A stretch of 64,000 nucleotides of DNA. Source: Cylindrospermum sp. NIES-4074. GTDB lineage: Bacteria; Cyanobacteriota; Cyanobacteriia; Cyanobacteriales; Nostocaceae. Positions 18,491 to 28,086 of the stretch are shown here, piece after piece. The stretch is taken from positions 1,677,346 to 1,741,345 of the forward strand of contig AP018269.1 in NCBI GenBank assembly GCA_003994795.1, read 5' to 3'. A program made the translations under genes and the position numbers. Numbering within the stretch: position 1 is the stretch's first letter; every line of letters starts with the position of its first letter. Under the pieces are notes generated by a model that was not told where the DNA came from, ran no database searches, and was given only the letters and a program-made list of their open reading frames with translations.

Positions 18491-19672
18491 TTAGCCCATA
18501 GTGTAGCGAATACCAGCATCTTTCAGGCGTTGAATTCCTGCTTGCAACCGCTCATCAGCGATAGTTAGGGCAATTCGGAAAAAACCTTCTCCTGCGGCAC
18601 CGTAACCGTGACCCGGAGGTACGATAATGCCACATTTATCTAGGAGTAGGGTGACAAATTCTGCTGAGGAGTATCCTGGAGGTACAGGCACCCAGACGTA
18701 AAGAGTTGCTTTCGGGGGTTGAATGGGCCAACCTAGCGATCGCAATCCTTGCACGATAATATCACGGCGTTTTTGGTAGACTGCCATCACAGCTTGAGGT
18801 TCGGCTTCATTGGTGCTAGAGTAAGCTGCGATCGCCGCTTTTTGAATTGCTTTAAATACCCCAGAATCAATATTGCTTTTTACCTGGGTTAAGCCTTTAA
18901 TTCCCGTAGCATTGCCAGCCACAAAACCAATCCGCCAGCCTGTCATATTATAAGATTTAGATAGACTGTGAAACTCAATGGCAATATCCTTTCCACCGGG
19001 CACTTGCAGTACACTGGGCGGTTTGTAGCCATCGTACGCCATTTCTGAGTAAGCGTGGTCATGACATAGCAAAATATTATACTGCTTACAAAAAGCCACC
19101 AATTCCGTAAAAAACTCTAAATTGGCGATCGCTCCAGTAGGATTATTGGGATAGTTAATCCACAATAGTTTGGCTTTTTGGGCGACTTCTTCCGGTATTG
19201 CGCTTAAATCAGGCAAGAAGTCATTTTCTGCCTTCAGGGGCATAGTAAAAAATTCACCACCAGCAAAGATGGTCGAAGTGCGATATACAGGATATCCAGG
19301 ATCTGGTATCAGCGTATAATCTCCCGCTTCCACAAAGGCTAAGAAGGTATTGTGAATCGCTTCCTTGGAACCAACCGAAGAGATAATTTCTGTATTTGGA
19401 TTTAATCCCATCACCCCAAATCGCCGTTCCATCCACTTAGCCACAGCTTCCCGGAATTCTTGCGTACCTTGGTAGGGTGGATAGTTGTGGTTAGAAGCGT
19501 CGTCAATCGCCTCATGCATTACTTGGAGGATATGAACAGGAGTTGGTTTATCAGGATCGCCCACTCCCATATTAATGATGTCCACTCCCTGGCTCACGAG
19601 TTCATTCTGTTTACGGTTAATTTCAGCAAACAGGTAGGGAGGAATTTTTTCTAAGCGTTTAGCAAACTGCAT
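18491..19672 (-). CDS. Class I/II PLP aminotransferase, LL-diaminopimelate aminotransferase type
   Basis: A 393-residue fold-type I enzyme. The PLP lysine is Lys239 in SLSKSYNMTGWRIGF. The cofactor-binding Asn-Pro (NYPNNPTGA, about 173-181), the Asp-x-Ala-Tyr (DHAYSEMAYDG) and the C-terminal FFRIALT Arg are all in place. It resembles the DapL2-like group, which makes LL-diaminopimelate from tetrahydrodipicolinate in lysine and cell-wall synthesis. Close relatives use aspartate or other amino acids, so the substrate is not certain. The start at 19672 (MQFAKRLEKIPPYLF) is typical of the group. Confidence 0.8.
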   Translation of the reverse strand: MQFAKRLEKIPPYLFAEINRKQNELVSQGVDIINMGVGDPDKPTPVHILQVMHEAIDDASNHNYPPYQGTQEFREAVAKWMERRFGVMGLNPNTEIISSVGSKEAIHNTFLAFVEAGDYTLIPDPGYPVYRTSTIFAGGEFFTMPLKAENDFLPDLSAIPEEVAQKAKLLWINYPNNPTGAIANLEFFTELVAFCKQYNILLCHDHAYSEMAYDGYKPPSVLQVPGGKDIAIEFHSLSKSYNMTGWRIGFVAGNATGIKGLTQVKSNIDSGVFKAIQKAAIAAYSSTNEAEPQAVMAVYQKRRDIIVQGLRSLGWPIQPPKATLYVWVPVPPGYSSAEFVTLLLDKCGIIVPPGHGYGAAGEGFFRIALTIADERLQAGIQRLKDAGIRYTMG

Positions 19673-19901
19673 GACGATTTTTTACTAATGCAAATGTGGA
19701 TGCTCATTAGCACAGTTTACGCCACGCTAGGTAATTAAATAGTCAACCTCACAGAAAAACACGCTCTAATGATATTGAGCTTATAGTTTAGGTTGTCTTA
19801 AAAACAACTTATTTTACCTATTAGCAAATTGGATTGCTCTGGTCTTAATCCAGTTAATTTAATATCGGGAAGAAGTCTCAATCTTGGATCAAGAAAGGAA
19901 A

Positions 19902-20099
19902 TTATCCCAGGCTAGGAACCAACTTAACTCGACCAGCATCCATCTCTGCCATTAATAATTCTAGGGCTTCATAGTCAACGTCAGATATATAACCTAATTC
20001 TGTCAGTTCTGAGTTGATTTCATTTTCGATTTCTGGCGTTAATTTCTTGATGTCCAGTGCTTTTTCTACCAATTGACGAATTACGTATCGAGTTCTCAT
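19902..20099 (-). CDS. Small conserved acidic protein, unknown function
   Basis: A 65-residue protein from the Met at 20099 (MRTRYVIRQLVEKALDIKKLTP); an earlier Met at 20114 adds MVYSS. It is predicted all-helical (ENEINSELTELG, DYEALELLMAEMDAGRVKLVPS). No family name recognised, but its composition is gene-like and its end is clean. The CRP-like box at 20181-20196 lies about 80 bp upstream of this start. Confidence 0.55.
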   Translation of the reverse strand: MRTRYVIRQLVEKALDIKKLTPEIENEINSELTELGYISDVDYEALELLMAEMDAGRVKLVPSLG

Positions 20100-20180
20100 A
20101 GAGGAATAAACCAATTGTAATTGTTACCCATTATCCAAGATAAAGCTACGTATAAAAAGTGATCTAAACATCTATAAAGC

Positions 20181-20196
20181 TGTGATCTAGATCACG
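20181..20196. promoter_or_regulatory. Candidate CRP-type (cAMP receptor protein) operator
   Basis: TGTGATCTAGATCACG fits the TGTGA-N6-TCACA consensus of CRP family proteins in nine of ten fixed positions, and its inner 14 bp are a perfect palindrome. It lies between the divergent small-protein gene (start 20099) and the STAS gene (start 20572). Cyanobacteria have CRP homologues with this consensus; binding here is inferred. Confidence 0.45.
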
Positions 20197-20571
20197 TTCT
20201 AATTGAGTTCCAAAGTTCATCAGCTACCATGATCTCTGTTACTGACGACGTTAAAAATGAGGTAATTTTATCTACCAGCGACTTTTGCTGAAATCCTCTT
20301 GAATTCTAGATTTAGAAAGGGTTATTAGCATAATCGCAATTGATTAATCTGCATGAGGGCTGTCTATGTTGATTGTTTTTGAACTCACACAAAAAAAATG
20401 TATTTATATATACATTTCTCAGGAGAGTTCTGAGAATCTTTAAATATAAGACCATTAGTAATAAAGATTCAGCAAAGAGATTAAAAATGTATAGTCAATC
20501 TGAGTAGAAACAGATTATGTTCAAATAAACCTAAGCTTTCCAGTTTAATTAAGTTTAATTAGGATGTAACT
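20197..20571. other. Long upstream region of the STAS gene
   Basis: About 375 bp of AT-rich DNA. It contains an inverted repeat, AAATGTAT-N6-ATACATTT at 20396-20417, which could be an operator. No RNA gene or open frame is convincing. The length suggests a distal promoter with a long leader. Confidence 0.4.
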
Positions 20572-20901
20572 ATGCTACCAGTACTTACCTATCCAACAAT
20601 TACGGTTATTCGTCCCCAAGGTTGTTTAAATGCCGCAAATGCCTGGGAATTGGAACGAGATTTAACCACAGCGTTGGCACAAGATGGAGATACCATCTTA
20701 CTAGTAGATTTAGCATCAGTGGAATCCATAGACAGTGCAGGTTTAATGGTTTTGGTATCTGCACTTAAATTAGCTGGAAGGTTAGGGCGGAGTTTTCGGG
20801 TGAGTTCTGTTTCTCCAGCAATCAGAATTATTTTTGAATTGACGCAACTTGATAGAGTTTTTGAGATATTTGGAGAGGAAACAGAGTTAGCAGTAGCTTA
20901 A
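20572..20901 (+). CDS. STAS domain protein (anti-sigma factor antagonist type)
   Basis: A 109-residue single STAS domain. The beta-strand ITVIRPQGCLNAANA and the SIDSAGLMVL loop with the phosphorylatable Ser55 next to Asp54 are typical of SpoIIAA/RsbV-like antagonists, which release sigma factors or control partner kinases when unphosphorylated. No kinase or phosphatase partner is adjacent. The upstream region is long and holds inverted repeats, so the gene may be regulated. Confidence 0.85.
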   Translation: MLPVLTYPTITVIRPQGCLNAANAWELERDLTTALAQDGDTILLVDLASVESIDSAGLMVLVSALKLAGRLGRSFRVSSVSPAIRIIFELTQLDRVFEIFGEETELAVA

Positions 20902-21003
20902 GGCCGGATTTAGGGAGTAATGCGATCGCATTCTGGGCAAAGATTAAATTTGTGTAACAGAGTTGTAAGTTGCCCAGCTTAATTAGGTTGAAAGCACTAA
21001 TCA

Positions 21004-23682
21004 ATGCTAAGGTTGGAGGTGAATAACAGTAGTTTAAGGTGGCTAGAAGATAGCACAGTGGCTGTTGTAGTTGAACAATTAATCACACCGGATATTTTAA
21101 AACCAGCCCGTTATCTGGGTAACGAGCGTTTAGCAGTCCATAAGCCTTGGGATACGGCAGCAATACGCTGGGTCTTAACTTACCCAGAAGTATATGAAGT
21201 CGGTGCATCTAATTTAGGGCATGTCATCCTCTATAACATCTTGAATGCCCAAGCGCACCAGTTATGCGATCGCGCTTATCTACCAGGAAAAGACTTGGCG
21301 GACAAACTCCGCACCACCCATACACCTCTGTTTGCGGTTGAATCTAAACGCTCTCTGACAGAATTTGACATTTTAGGCTTTAGCCTCAGTTACGAACTTG
21401 GAGCCACCAACATCCTAGAAATGTTGGATTTAGCAGGAATTCCGCTCACATGGCAAGAAAGGCTCAATAGCCGGGGAGTAGGGGGAGAATTTCCCCTGAT
21501 TTTCGCTGGTGGACAGACAGCAACATCGAATCCTGAACCTTACGCCGACTTCCTTGACTTTTTTGCACTAGGAGATGGCGAGGAACTCCTACCAGAAATT
21601 GGCTTGGTGTTGGCTGAAGGTAAACAAGCAGGACTAAGCCGAGAACAGATACTACTCGACTTGGCACAGATACCAGGGGTATATGTCCCCCAGTTTTACA
21701 ACATGGCAGAGGATGGATCAGTTCATCCTGGACGCCCAGATGTGCCTCTCCGCGTGCTGCGACGGGTAGCGACACCTATCCCCGCTTATTCTATTGGGCT
21801 AGTACCCTATGTAGAAACGGTACATGACCGACTGACAATTGAAATCAGGCGCGGCTGTACTCGCGGTTGTCGTTTCTGCCAACCAGGAATGCTGACTCGA
21901 CCGGCACGGGATGTAGAACCAGAAAAGGTGGTAGAAGCAATTGAGCAGGGAATGCGGGCAACAGGTTACAACGAGTTTTCCCTACTCTCCCTGAGTTGTT
22001 CTGATTATTTGTCCCTCCCAGCGGTGGGGATGGAAATCAAAAATCGATTAAAAAATGAGAATATTAGTTTGACTTTACCCAGTCAACGGGTAGATAGGTT
22101 TGATGAGAATATTGCTAATATCCTGGGTGGTACGCGGCAAGGTGGGTTGACTTTTGCCCCAGAAGCTGGTACACAACGGATGCGAGATATCGTGAATAAG
22201 GGCTTGACGAATGAAGAATTACTGCGGGGTGTGAAAACTGCTTGGGAGCAGGGTTGGGATAAAATCAAGTTGTATTTCATGATCGGCTTACCGGGTGAGA
22301 CAGATGCCGATGTTTTGGGCATTGCGGAAACGGTGAGATGGTTACAGCAAGAATGTTGGGCTAAAGGCAGAAGAGCGCTGAATTTTAATTTGACCATTTC
22401 TAACTTTACGCCCAAACCCCATACACCATTTCAGTGGCACTCAGTTTCTACTTCTGAATTTAAGCGCAAGCAAAACCTGCTGCGGCAAGAATTCCGCCGG
22501 ATGAAGGGAGTGAAGGTGAATTTTACCGATATCCGCATTTCGGCGATGGAAGACTTTATTGGCCGGGGCGATCGCACTTTAGGTAAGGTAGTGCGTCGTG
22601 CTTGGGAGTTGGGCGCAGGGATGGACTCCTGGTATGACAATGTAGAGCAGGCTTTTGGTGCTTGGGAAAGTGCGATCGCTGAAGCTGATTTAGACTGGAA
22701 ATACCGCTTGGTGGAAAATGGTGAGTGGAACCTGTTTTATCTAGAAGCAGAAGGGGCAGAACTCAACACCCAGCACTTACTTAATGCTCCCTTACCTTGG
22801 GATCATATTGACACAGGAATTGATAAAAAGTGGCTCCAAGAAGACTTGCAACGCGCCTTAGAAGCGGCAATTGTTCCAGACTGCTCTTTTGAGGGTTGTT
22901 CTCATTGTGGCGTTTGTGGCACTGATTTCGGGCACAATATCGTCATTGAGCCACCTGCTATTCCCCAATTCGCTGGCGAGTTTGTCCCCAACACCACCAA
23001 AGCTCAAAGACTGCGCGTCTGGTTTGGCAAACAGGGAGATATGGCTTTGGTAAGTCACCTAGATTTGATGCGCTTGTTTGACCGAGTTATGCGGCGAGCC
23101 AGTTTACCCATCGCTTTCACTGGGGGATTTCATCCCAACCCGCGGATTTCTGTAGCCAGTGCCTTGACTCTAGGAGCCACGAGTAGCGGTGAAATTGTGG
23201 ATTTTGAGTTAACTGAGCCTGTGTCCGTGGATAGTTTTCAAGAACAACTAGCCCGCGAACTGCCCACAGACATACCCATATATAATGTGGCACAGATAGA
23301 TTTAAAGTCTCCATCTGCTAGTCAAATCATGGACTCAGCAGAATATTTGCTCACCATAGCTACAGTTGGGCAAGTGACACCAACACAATGGCAAGACTGG
23401 GTTGAGACTATCATTGCCAAACAGGAAATTTGGTGGGAGCATACAACTAAGTCAGGTAAAAGCCAGTTAATAAATCTGCGCGATCGCTTGTTTGAGTTGG
23501 AATTAGTAGAAGCCAACACCAGCGAACCAGAATCTACCTCTGTCTTGCGTTATTCGGGTAGCTGTCGTCATGATGGTCAGATATTGCGTCCAGAACAAAT
23601 TGTGTTTATGCTGGAAACAGTGAGCAATGCAGAATTTCACCTTTTGCACATTCACCGCAATCAGCTAGTTTTAGGGATATAA
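21004..23682 (+). CDS. B12-binding radical SAM protein, TIGR03960 type, fused to DUF2344
   Basis: An 892-residue fusion. Residues about 50-270 form the N-terminal B12-like domain. The radical SAM motif is Cys285-x3-Cys289-x2-Cys292 (RGCTRGCRFC). A Cys-rich patch (FEGCSHCGVCGTDFGHN, near 630) separates it from the C-terminal DUF2344 domain (about 660-892: LVSHLDLMRLFDRVMRRA, GGFHPNPRIS). This fusion commonly stands before the RNase E gene in cyanobacteria and other bacteria, as here. The reaction is not known to me; an RNA-modifying role has been guessed from the context. A GTG at 21058 (VAVVVEQLITPDILKPARYLGNE) matches the common N-terminus and may be the real start. Confidence 0.8.
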   Translation: MLRLEVNNSSLRWLEDSTVAVVVEQLITPDILKPARYLGNERLAVHKPWDTAAIRWVLTYPEVYEVGASNLGHVILYNILNAQAHQLCDRAYLPGKDLADKLRTTHTPLFAVESKRSLTEFDILGFSLSYELGATNILEMLDLAGIPLTWQERLNSRGVGGEFPLIFAGGQTATSNPEPYADFLDFFALGDGEELLPEIGLVLAEGKQAGLSREQILLDLAQIPGVYVPQFYNMAEDGSVHPGRPDVPLRVLRRVATPIPAYSIGLVPYVETVHDRLTIEIRRGCTRGCRFCQPGMLTRPARDVEPEKVVEAIEQGMRATGYNEFSLLSLSCSDYLSLPAVGMEIKNRLKNENISLTLPSQRVDRFDENIANILGGTRQGGLTFAPEAGTQRMRDIVNKGLTNEELLRGVKTAWEQGWDKIKLYFMIGLPGETDADVLGIAETVRWLQQECWAKGRRALNFNLTISNFTPKPHTPFQWHSVSTSEFKRKQNLLRQEFRRMKGVKVNFTDIRISAMEDFIGRGDRTLGKVVRRAWELGAGMDSWYDNVEQAFGAWESAIAEADLDWKYRLVENGEWNLFYLEAEGAELNTQHLLNAPLPWDHIDTGIDKKWLQEDLQRALEAAIVPDCSFEGCSHCGVCGTDFGHNIVIEPPAIPQFAGEFVPNTTKAQRLRVWFGKQGDMALVSHLDLMRLFDRVMRRASLPIAFTGGFHPNPRISVASALTLGATSSGEIVDFELTEPVSVDSFQEQLARELPTDIPIYNVAQIDLKSPSASQIMDSAEYLLTIATVGQVTPTQWQDWVETIIAKQEIWWEHTTKSGKSQLINLRDRLFELELVEANTSEPESTSVLRYSGSCRHDGQILRPEQIVFMLETVSNAEFHLLHIHRNQLVLGI

Positions 23683-24634
23683 TCCCTGAAGGGTAACTTG
23701 CTAGTAGTTGCCCAGATGTAGCACATCATAGGAATTGATTTTTAGCAAGGTTGCGTTAGAATGGGATGAAGAGAAATTTTTTGGCGCTGCATTGAATGAC
23801 CTGGTTCACTACCCTGGTACTCAGGGGGCGAGAGCAAAGATATTAGAGTGCAAATTCTAGGATTTTATCCCAGATAAACTGAGGCAGATTAAAGAACACA
23901 CTCTCTCTATAGCTACTTTGTGAATCAATCACTAACAACAGGCTCCGTCAGCTTCTCTAACTCTATGCTTTTTAAAACAACTGCTGAATGCCTGATCCAC
24001 AGTAGTACTGAGGAGCAAGTGCGTTGGGGAGGCAGTGCATAGCTCTGATATCCAGAGTTGCAGCTGCCACCGGGTTTCCCAACTTGTAGACACCAAGGCC
24101 GCTTGCTTTAACAGGGGTTCCCCCGTAATGCAGTGTCCTCCGGAGGATGACCTCCCCAAGGGTAGCAACCAGTGTTACTGAGTGTTAAGTGAAACCCCAA
24201 GTTGAATCCGGGGAATGGAAAACAGAAGTAGTTTGTTTTTCTTAACGAATCCAGTCAGTAACTTTTCAAGCAAGCGTTCTGAGTCAAATACTTACTCTGG
24301 AATGCTAAACTGCTCAACTTGAGGGAGTGTGGGAAACCTGCCCACGCAAAGACTCCTCAGACACTTTCAACTCAGGAATCCCTTTGGTGAAGGTATTGCA
24401 CCGAAAATCAACCACAGACGGTTGATTTAACTACTTAAACAATATGTAGGTGTTCTGGAATCATCAGGCGTGTAAACGCTATTACCAGTGTTAATTGCTT
24501 CCAATTATGGGGAGCTGCTCTCAAATTCGCAATTTTATTACCAGTAGCGCCTTGTAGTGGCGACCGTAGGGGCGAGAGGCATAACAGAAGCTCTCCTCAT
24601 GCCCGTAGGTGCTGCCAATTTTTGAGGAAATTGA
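23683..24634. other. Long, structured leader and repeat region before rne
   Basis: 952 bp without a gene. Bases about 23990-24190 look like a Nostoc dispersed repeat (GTGCGTTGGGGAGGCAGTGC, GGGTTTCCCAACTTGTAG) and include the palindrome TCCTCCGGAGGA (24136-24147). A perfect 9-bp hairpin (AAATCAACC...GGTTGATTT) lies at 24405-24428. Bases about 24545-24620 contain GC-rich complementary blocks just before the rne start. Cyanobacterial rne mRNAs are known to carry long leaders used in autoregulation; that role is inferred here. Confidence 0.5.
24405..24428 (+). other. Perfect hairpin in the rne leader
   Basis: A 9-bp stem AAATCAACC / GGTTGATTT with a 6-nt loop. It is not followed by a T run, so it is more likely an RNA structural element than a terminator. 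Confidence 0.4.
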
Positions 24635-26713
24635 ATGCCAAAACAAATTATTATCGCGGAACAGCATCAAATTGCTGCCGTCTTTTCTGAAGATCAAATA
24701 CAAGAACTCGTTGTCGCTACAGGTCATCACCAAATTGGTGATATCTACTTAGGAGTAGTAGAAAACGTATTACCTGGGATAGATGCGGCTTTTGTCAATA
24801 TCGGCGACCCAGAGCGCAACGGCTTTATTCATGTAACTGACCTAGGCCCATTAAAACTAAAGCGCACCGCAGCAGCAATTACAGAACTGTTAGCACCACA
24901 GCAAAAAGTGTTGGTGCAGGTGATGAAAGAGCCAACGGGAACAAAAGGCCCGAGACTAACAGGTAACATCACCTTACCCGGACGCTATGTAGTACTGATG
25001 CCCTATGGCAGGGGTGTAAATTTATCCCGGCGGATTAAGAGTGAAAGTGAGCGCAACCGCCTGCGGGCCCTGGCAATTTTGATCAAACCTGCGGGGATGG
25101 GTTTGCTAGTGCGTACCGAAGCAGAAGGCAAGCCAGAGGAAGCAATTATTGAAGACTTAGAAGTGCTGCAAAGGCAATGGGAAGCGATTCAGCAAGAAGC
25201 CCATTCTACCCGTGCGCCAGCACTACTCAACCGCGACGATGACTTTATCCAGCGTGTGTTGCGAGATATGTACGGCGCGGATGTGAATCGGATTGTAGTC
25301 GATTCCAGTACTGGTTTGAAGCGGGTGAAGCAGTATTTGCAGAACTGGAGCGGAGGTCAAACACCGCAGGGATTGTTGATTGATCATCATCGCGATCGCT
25401 CGCCGATTTTAGAATACTTCCGCATCAGTGCCGCCATTCGCGAAGCTCTCAAACCTAGAGTAGATTTACCCTCTGGAGGTTATATCATCATCGAGCCGAC
25501 TGAGGCATTAACGGTGATCGATGTCAACTCAGGTTCTTTTACGCGATCGGCAACAGCTAGAGAAACAGTACTGTGGACGAACTGCGAAGCTGCCACAGAA
25601 ATTGCTCGTCAGCTGCGTCTGCGGAATATTGCTGGTGTGATAGTTGTTGATTTCATTGATATGGAATCACGCCGCGACCAACTACAAGTTTTAGAACACT
25701 TTAACAAAGCACTTAAAGCAGATAAAGCTCGTCCTCAAATTGCCCAACTCACCGAGCTAGGCTTGGTAGAACTGACCCGCAAGCGTCAAGGACAAAATAT
25801 TTACGAATTGTTTGGTGAAACTTGCCCCACTTGTGGCGGTTTAGGGCATACCGTGCGGTTACCAGGAGAAACTGAAAACCGGATGCCAACACCACCAGCA
25901 GAAATACCAGAGCGTTTCGCCCTACCTCACAGAGAACCGCGTCTGCCATCTACCCGCTTGACTGAACCACGGGAAGTCTACGAAGGATTTGGCGAAGGAT
26001 TTGATAATGAGTCTGAGTCAAGTGCTCTGAATCTGATGAATCATCCCAGCTATCAAGAACTGGGTGATAACAAACGTCGTACCCGTACCCGCCGCAGTCG
26101 GATTGGTATCAATGGGGCAAATGGCAAAGAAGAGCCAAGGGTGATTGCCAATCCACTAGCTTTTGTCAGCGAGCAAGACTTAGACCTGGATAGAGAACCA
26201 GAACTAGTACCAACACCGGAAATTCCCCCACCCAACCTTGGTAAACCCAGTTGGACTGAAAGAGCAGAGCGCACGAAAGTCACTAAGGCAGAACCAGTCA
26301 AACCCGTGGTAGAACCACCGGAGATTAGGACTGTAGAAATGAGCCTAGAAGAACAAGATGTTTTCGCTTTGATGGGAATTTCTCCTTTGGTGAAGTTAGA
26401 ACAAGAGACGAAAAATCCCAAATCTGTGATTATTAACATTGTTCAACCAGGGCAAGTTACAACTAAACCAACTGAATCGATTTCAGAAACTCCTGTCGTT
26501 GAAAAAGCCAGCTCCGAAGTTAGTGCAATCAAGATACCTAAACCACAAGAGGAGCTAGTAGAGAAATCCTTCCCCCAACCTGTAATTGAGCCATCAGATG
26601 TGGTTATATTCGCGGATGAAAGTGAAGCTAATAGTGCTTCTACTGCCAACCGCCGCCGCCGTCGTCGTTCCTCAGCATTAGACGCAGACACCGCCAATGG
26701 AGAGGAAAGCTAA
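24635..26713 (+). CDS. rne: Ribonuclease E/G family endoribonuclease
   Basis: A 692-residue protein. It has the S1-like domain (about 35-120, GDIYLGVVENVLPGIDAAFVNIG) and the catalytic Asp296 (TVIDVNSGSF) and Asp339 (VVDFIDM), 43 residues apart as in E. coli RNase E. The zinc link is Cys397-x2-Cys400 (CPTCGG). The tail after about 410 is unstructured and acidic and ends with six arginines then SSA (residues 673-681), the nonapeptide that binds PNPase in cyanobacteria. RNase E starts mRNA decay and processes tRNA and rRNA. A ribosome site (GAGGAA) precedes the ATG. rnhB follows 9 bp later, so they form an operon. Confidence 0.95.
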   Translation: MPKQIIIAEQHQIAAVFSEDQIQELVVATGHHQIGDIYLGVVENVLPGIDAAFVNIGDPERNGFIHVTDLGPLKLKRTAAAITELLAPQQKVLVQVMKEPTGTKGPRLTGNITLPGRYVVLMPYGRGVNLSRRIKSESERNRLRALAILIKPAGMGLLVRTEAEGKPEEAIIEDLEVLQRQWEAIQQEAHSTRAPALLNRDDDFIQRVLRDMYGADVNRIVVDSSTGLKRVKQYLQNWSGGQTPQGLLIDHHRDRSPILEYFRISAAIREALKPRVDLPSGGYIIIEPTEALTVIDVNSGSFTRSATARETVLWTNCEAATEIARQLRLRNIAGVIVVDFIDMESRRDQLQVLEHFNKALKADKARPQIAQLTELGLVELTRKRQGQNIYELFGETCPTCGGLGHTVRLPGETENRMPTPPAEIPERFALPHREPRLPSTRLTEPREVYEGFGEGFDNESESSALNLMNHPSYQELGDNKRRTRTRRSRIGINGANGKEEPRVIANPLAFVSEQDLDLDREPELVPTPEIPPPNLGKPSWTERAERTKVTKAEPVKPVVEPPEIRTVEMSLEEQDVFALMGISPLVKLEQETKNPKSVIINIVQPGQVTTKPTESISETPVVEKASSEVSAIKIPKPQEELVEKSFPQPVIEPSDVVIFADESEANSASTANRRRRRRSSALDADTANGEES

Positions 26714-26722
26714 CTTAACTTT

Positions 26723-27400
26723 ATGTTAGAAACCCAAGGCACTGCCGCTGGTGTTGGTTTACCAGTAACTCCAGGCAAGGCTCCTTGGCTAGAGTTGTCC
26801 ACCTTCTCAGACACTCAGGGGTCTGTTGCGGGTGTGGACGAAGTGGGGCGGGGTGCTCTATTTGGCCCTGTGGTTGCGGCCGCAGTGATACTACCAGAGC
26901 ATATTTGGCCAGAACTGATGGCAGCCGATATTAAAGATAGTAAAAAGTTGTCTAGTTATCGGAGAATTCAGCTATCACAACAAATAAAGGCACTGGCCAC
27001 AGACTGGAAAATCGGTTTTGCTTCAACTGCGGAAATTGACCAGATAAACATTTTGCAGGCAACACTGTTAGCGATGAAGCGGGCTGTACTGAAGCTGAAG
27101 GTACAGCCTGCACTCTGTTTAGTTGATGGTAATCAGCTGATCAAAGATTTGCTAGTGCCGCAACAAACAATAGTCAAGGGAGATGAGCGATCGCTAAATA
27201 TTGCCGCTGCTAGTATTATTGCTAAAGTTTGGCGTGACGATCTGGTGCTGCGTCTGGCATCAAAGTACCCCATGTACAACTTGGAGCGGAACAAAGGTTA
27301 TGGCAGCCAGCAACATTTGCTAGCTCTGCAACAATATGGCCCCTCAATCCTACATCGCAAGTCTTTTCGTCCTTGCCGAATTTCAGTGATAAGTGAGTAA
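26723..27400 (+). CDS. rnhB: Ribonuclease HII
   Basis: A 225-residue enzyme that cuts RNA in RNA-DNA hybrids and at single ribonucleotides in DNA. The active-site acidic residues are seen in order: Asp39-Glu40 (GVDEVGRGALFGPV), Asp135 (LVDGNQ) and Asp172 or Asp173 (KVWRDDLVLR). About 33 residues precede the usual domain start; this could be a real extension or a start chosen too early. It follows rne by 9 bp, a common cyanobacterial pairing. Confidence 0.92.
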   Translation: MLETQGTAAGVGLPVTPGKAPWLELSTFSDTQGSVAGVDEVGRGALFGPVVAAAVILPEHIWPELMAADIKDSKKLSSYRRIQLSQQIKALATDWKIGFASTAEIDQINILQATLLAMKRAVLKLKVQPALCLVDGNQLIKDLLVPQQTIVKGDERSLNIAAASIIAKVWRDDLVLRLASKYPMYNLERNKGYGSQQHLLALQQYGPSILHRKSFRPCRISVISE

Positions 27401-27404
27401 AGAA

Positions 27405-27992
27405 TCACTCTATATTCAGCATAGGCAACTCAGCACTGTCATCGTCAAGCCCTATTTCCTCTGTTTGTGATATTACCCAGTGGCGATAATCTACTAAAAG
27501 TTGATGTAGCAATCGTTGCTTAACTGTCAGCAATACGCTCTTGAGCAAACCATTGCCAGTGGCTTCTAAAATCGGCTTGGGAGTTAGGGAAAATGGCAAT
27601 GGCAAATCCACCTGCACTTCTAAATCGGCTTTTCCTTGCAAGCGAGTGTTGTTATTTACCTGGTAGGGAGACAAATACCCTTTTAAAGTCAGTGCAAAAC
27701 GCTGGTTAATATACTCAAAACCCAGAATTTCACAACCCACCGATCGCAAATAAATCATGCCATTGGCATCAGTCCAAACTCTCATGTCTACAGTCGGTTG
27801 AATACTCAGAGACATAAAAGCCAGAGGACGCATTTTCAAGCGAAATACTTCCTCAGAAAGTTGCTGAATCCGGCTGTTATCAACCAAAGCATTCACTAGC
27901 CGTTGAGGTTGACGCAAGTAGTACTTAATGGGAATAGGCTGCTTTGGGACAGGGATTTCAACCGATTGGGAGGCAGTAAACCGGATAGCCAT
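27405..27992 (-). CDS. DUF1997 family protein
   Basis: A 195-residue soluble protein resembling DUF1997, a family found in cyanobacteria and plants. Seen features: IKYYLRQPQRLVNALVDNSRIQQL, MRVWTDANGMIYLRSVGCEILG, and a long C-terminal helix (LLHQLLVDYRHWVISQ). The fold is probably a lipid- or cofactor-binding START-like barrel, but no function is proven. It converges on rnhB with only 4 bp between the stops. Confidence 0.75.
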   Translation of the reverse strand: MAIRFTASQSVEIPVPKQPIPIKYYLRQPQRLVNALVDNSRIQQLSEEVFRLKMRPLAFMSLSIQPTVDMRVWTDANGMIYLRSVGCEILGFEYINQRFALTLKGYLSPYQVNNNTRLQGKADLEVQVDLPLPFSLTPKPILEATGNGLLKSVLLTVKQRLLHQLLVDYRHWVISQTEEIGLDDDSAELPMLNIE

Positions 27993-28086
27993 GAGCGAAT
28001 TAAATGAGTTGTTTTATAATTTTAATATTTTTTAACAACTTGGATTGATAGAGTATCAATCTAACTCAAAACTAAAAGCTAAAAGC

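Noticed and set aside
23990-24190. 6S RNA, RNase P RNA or tmRNA in the rne leader
   Set aside because: None of the conserved blocks of these RNAs was seen; the region fits a dispersed repeat better.
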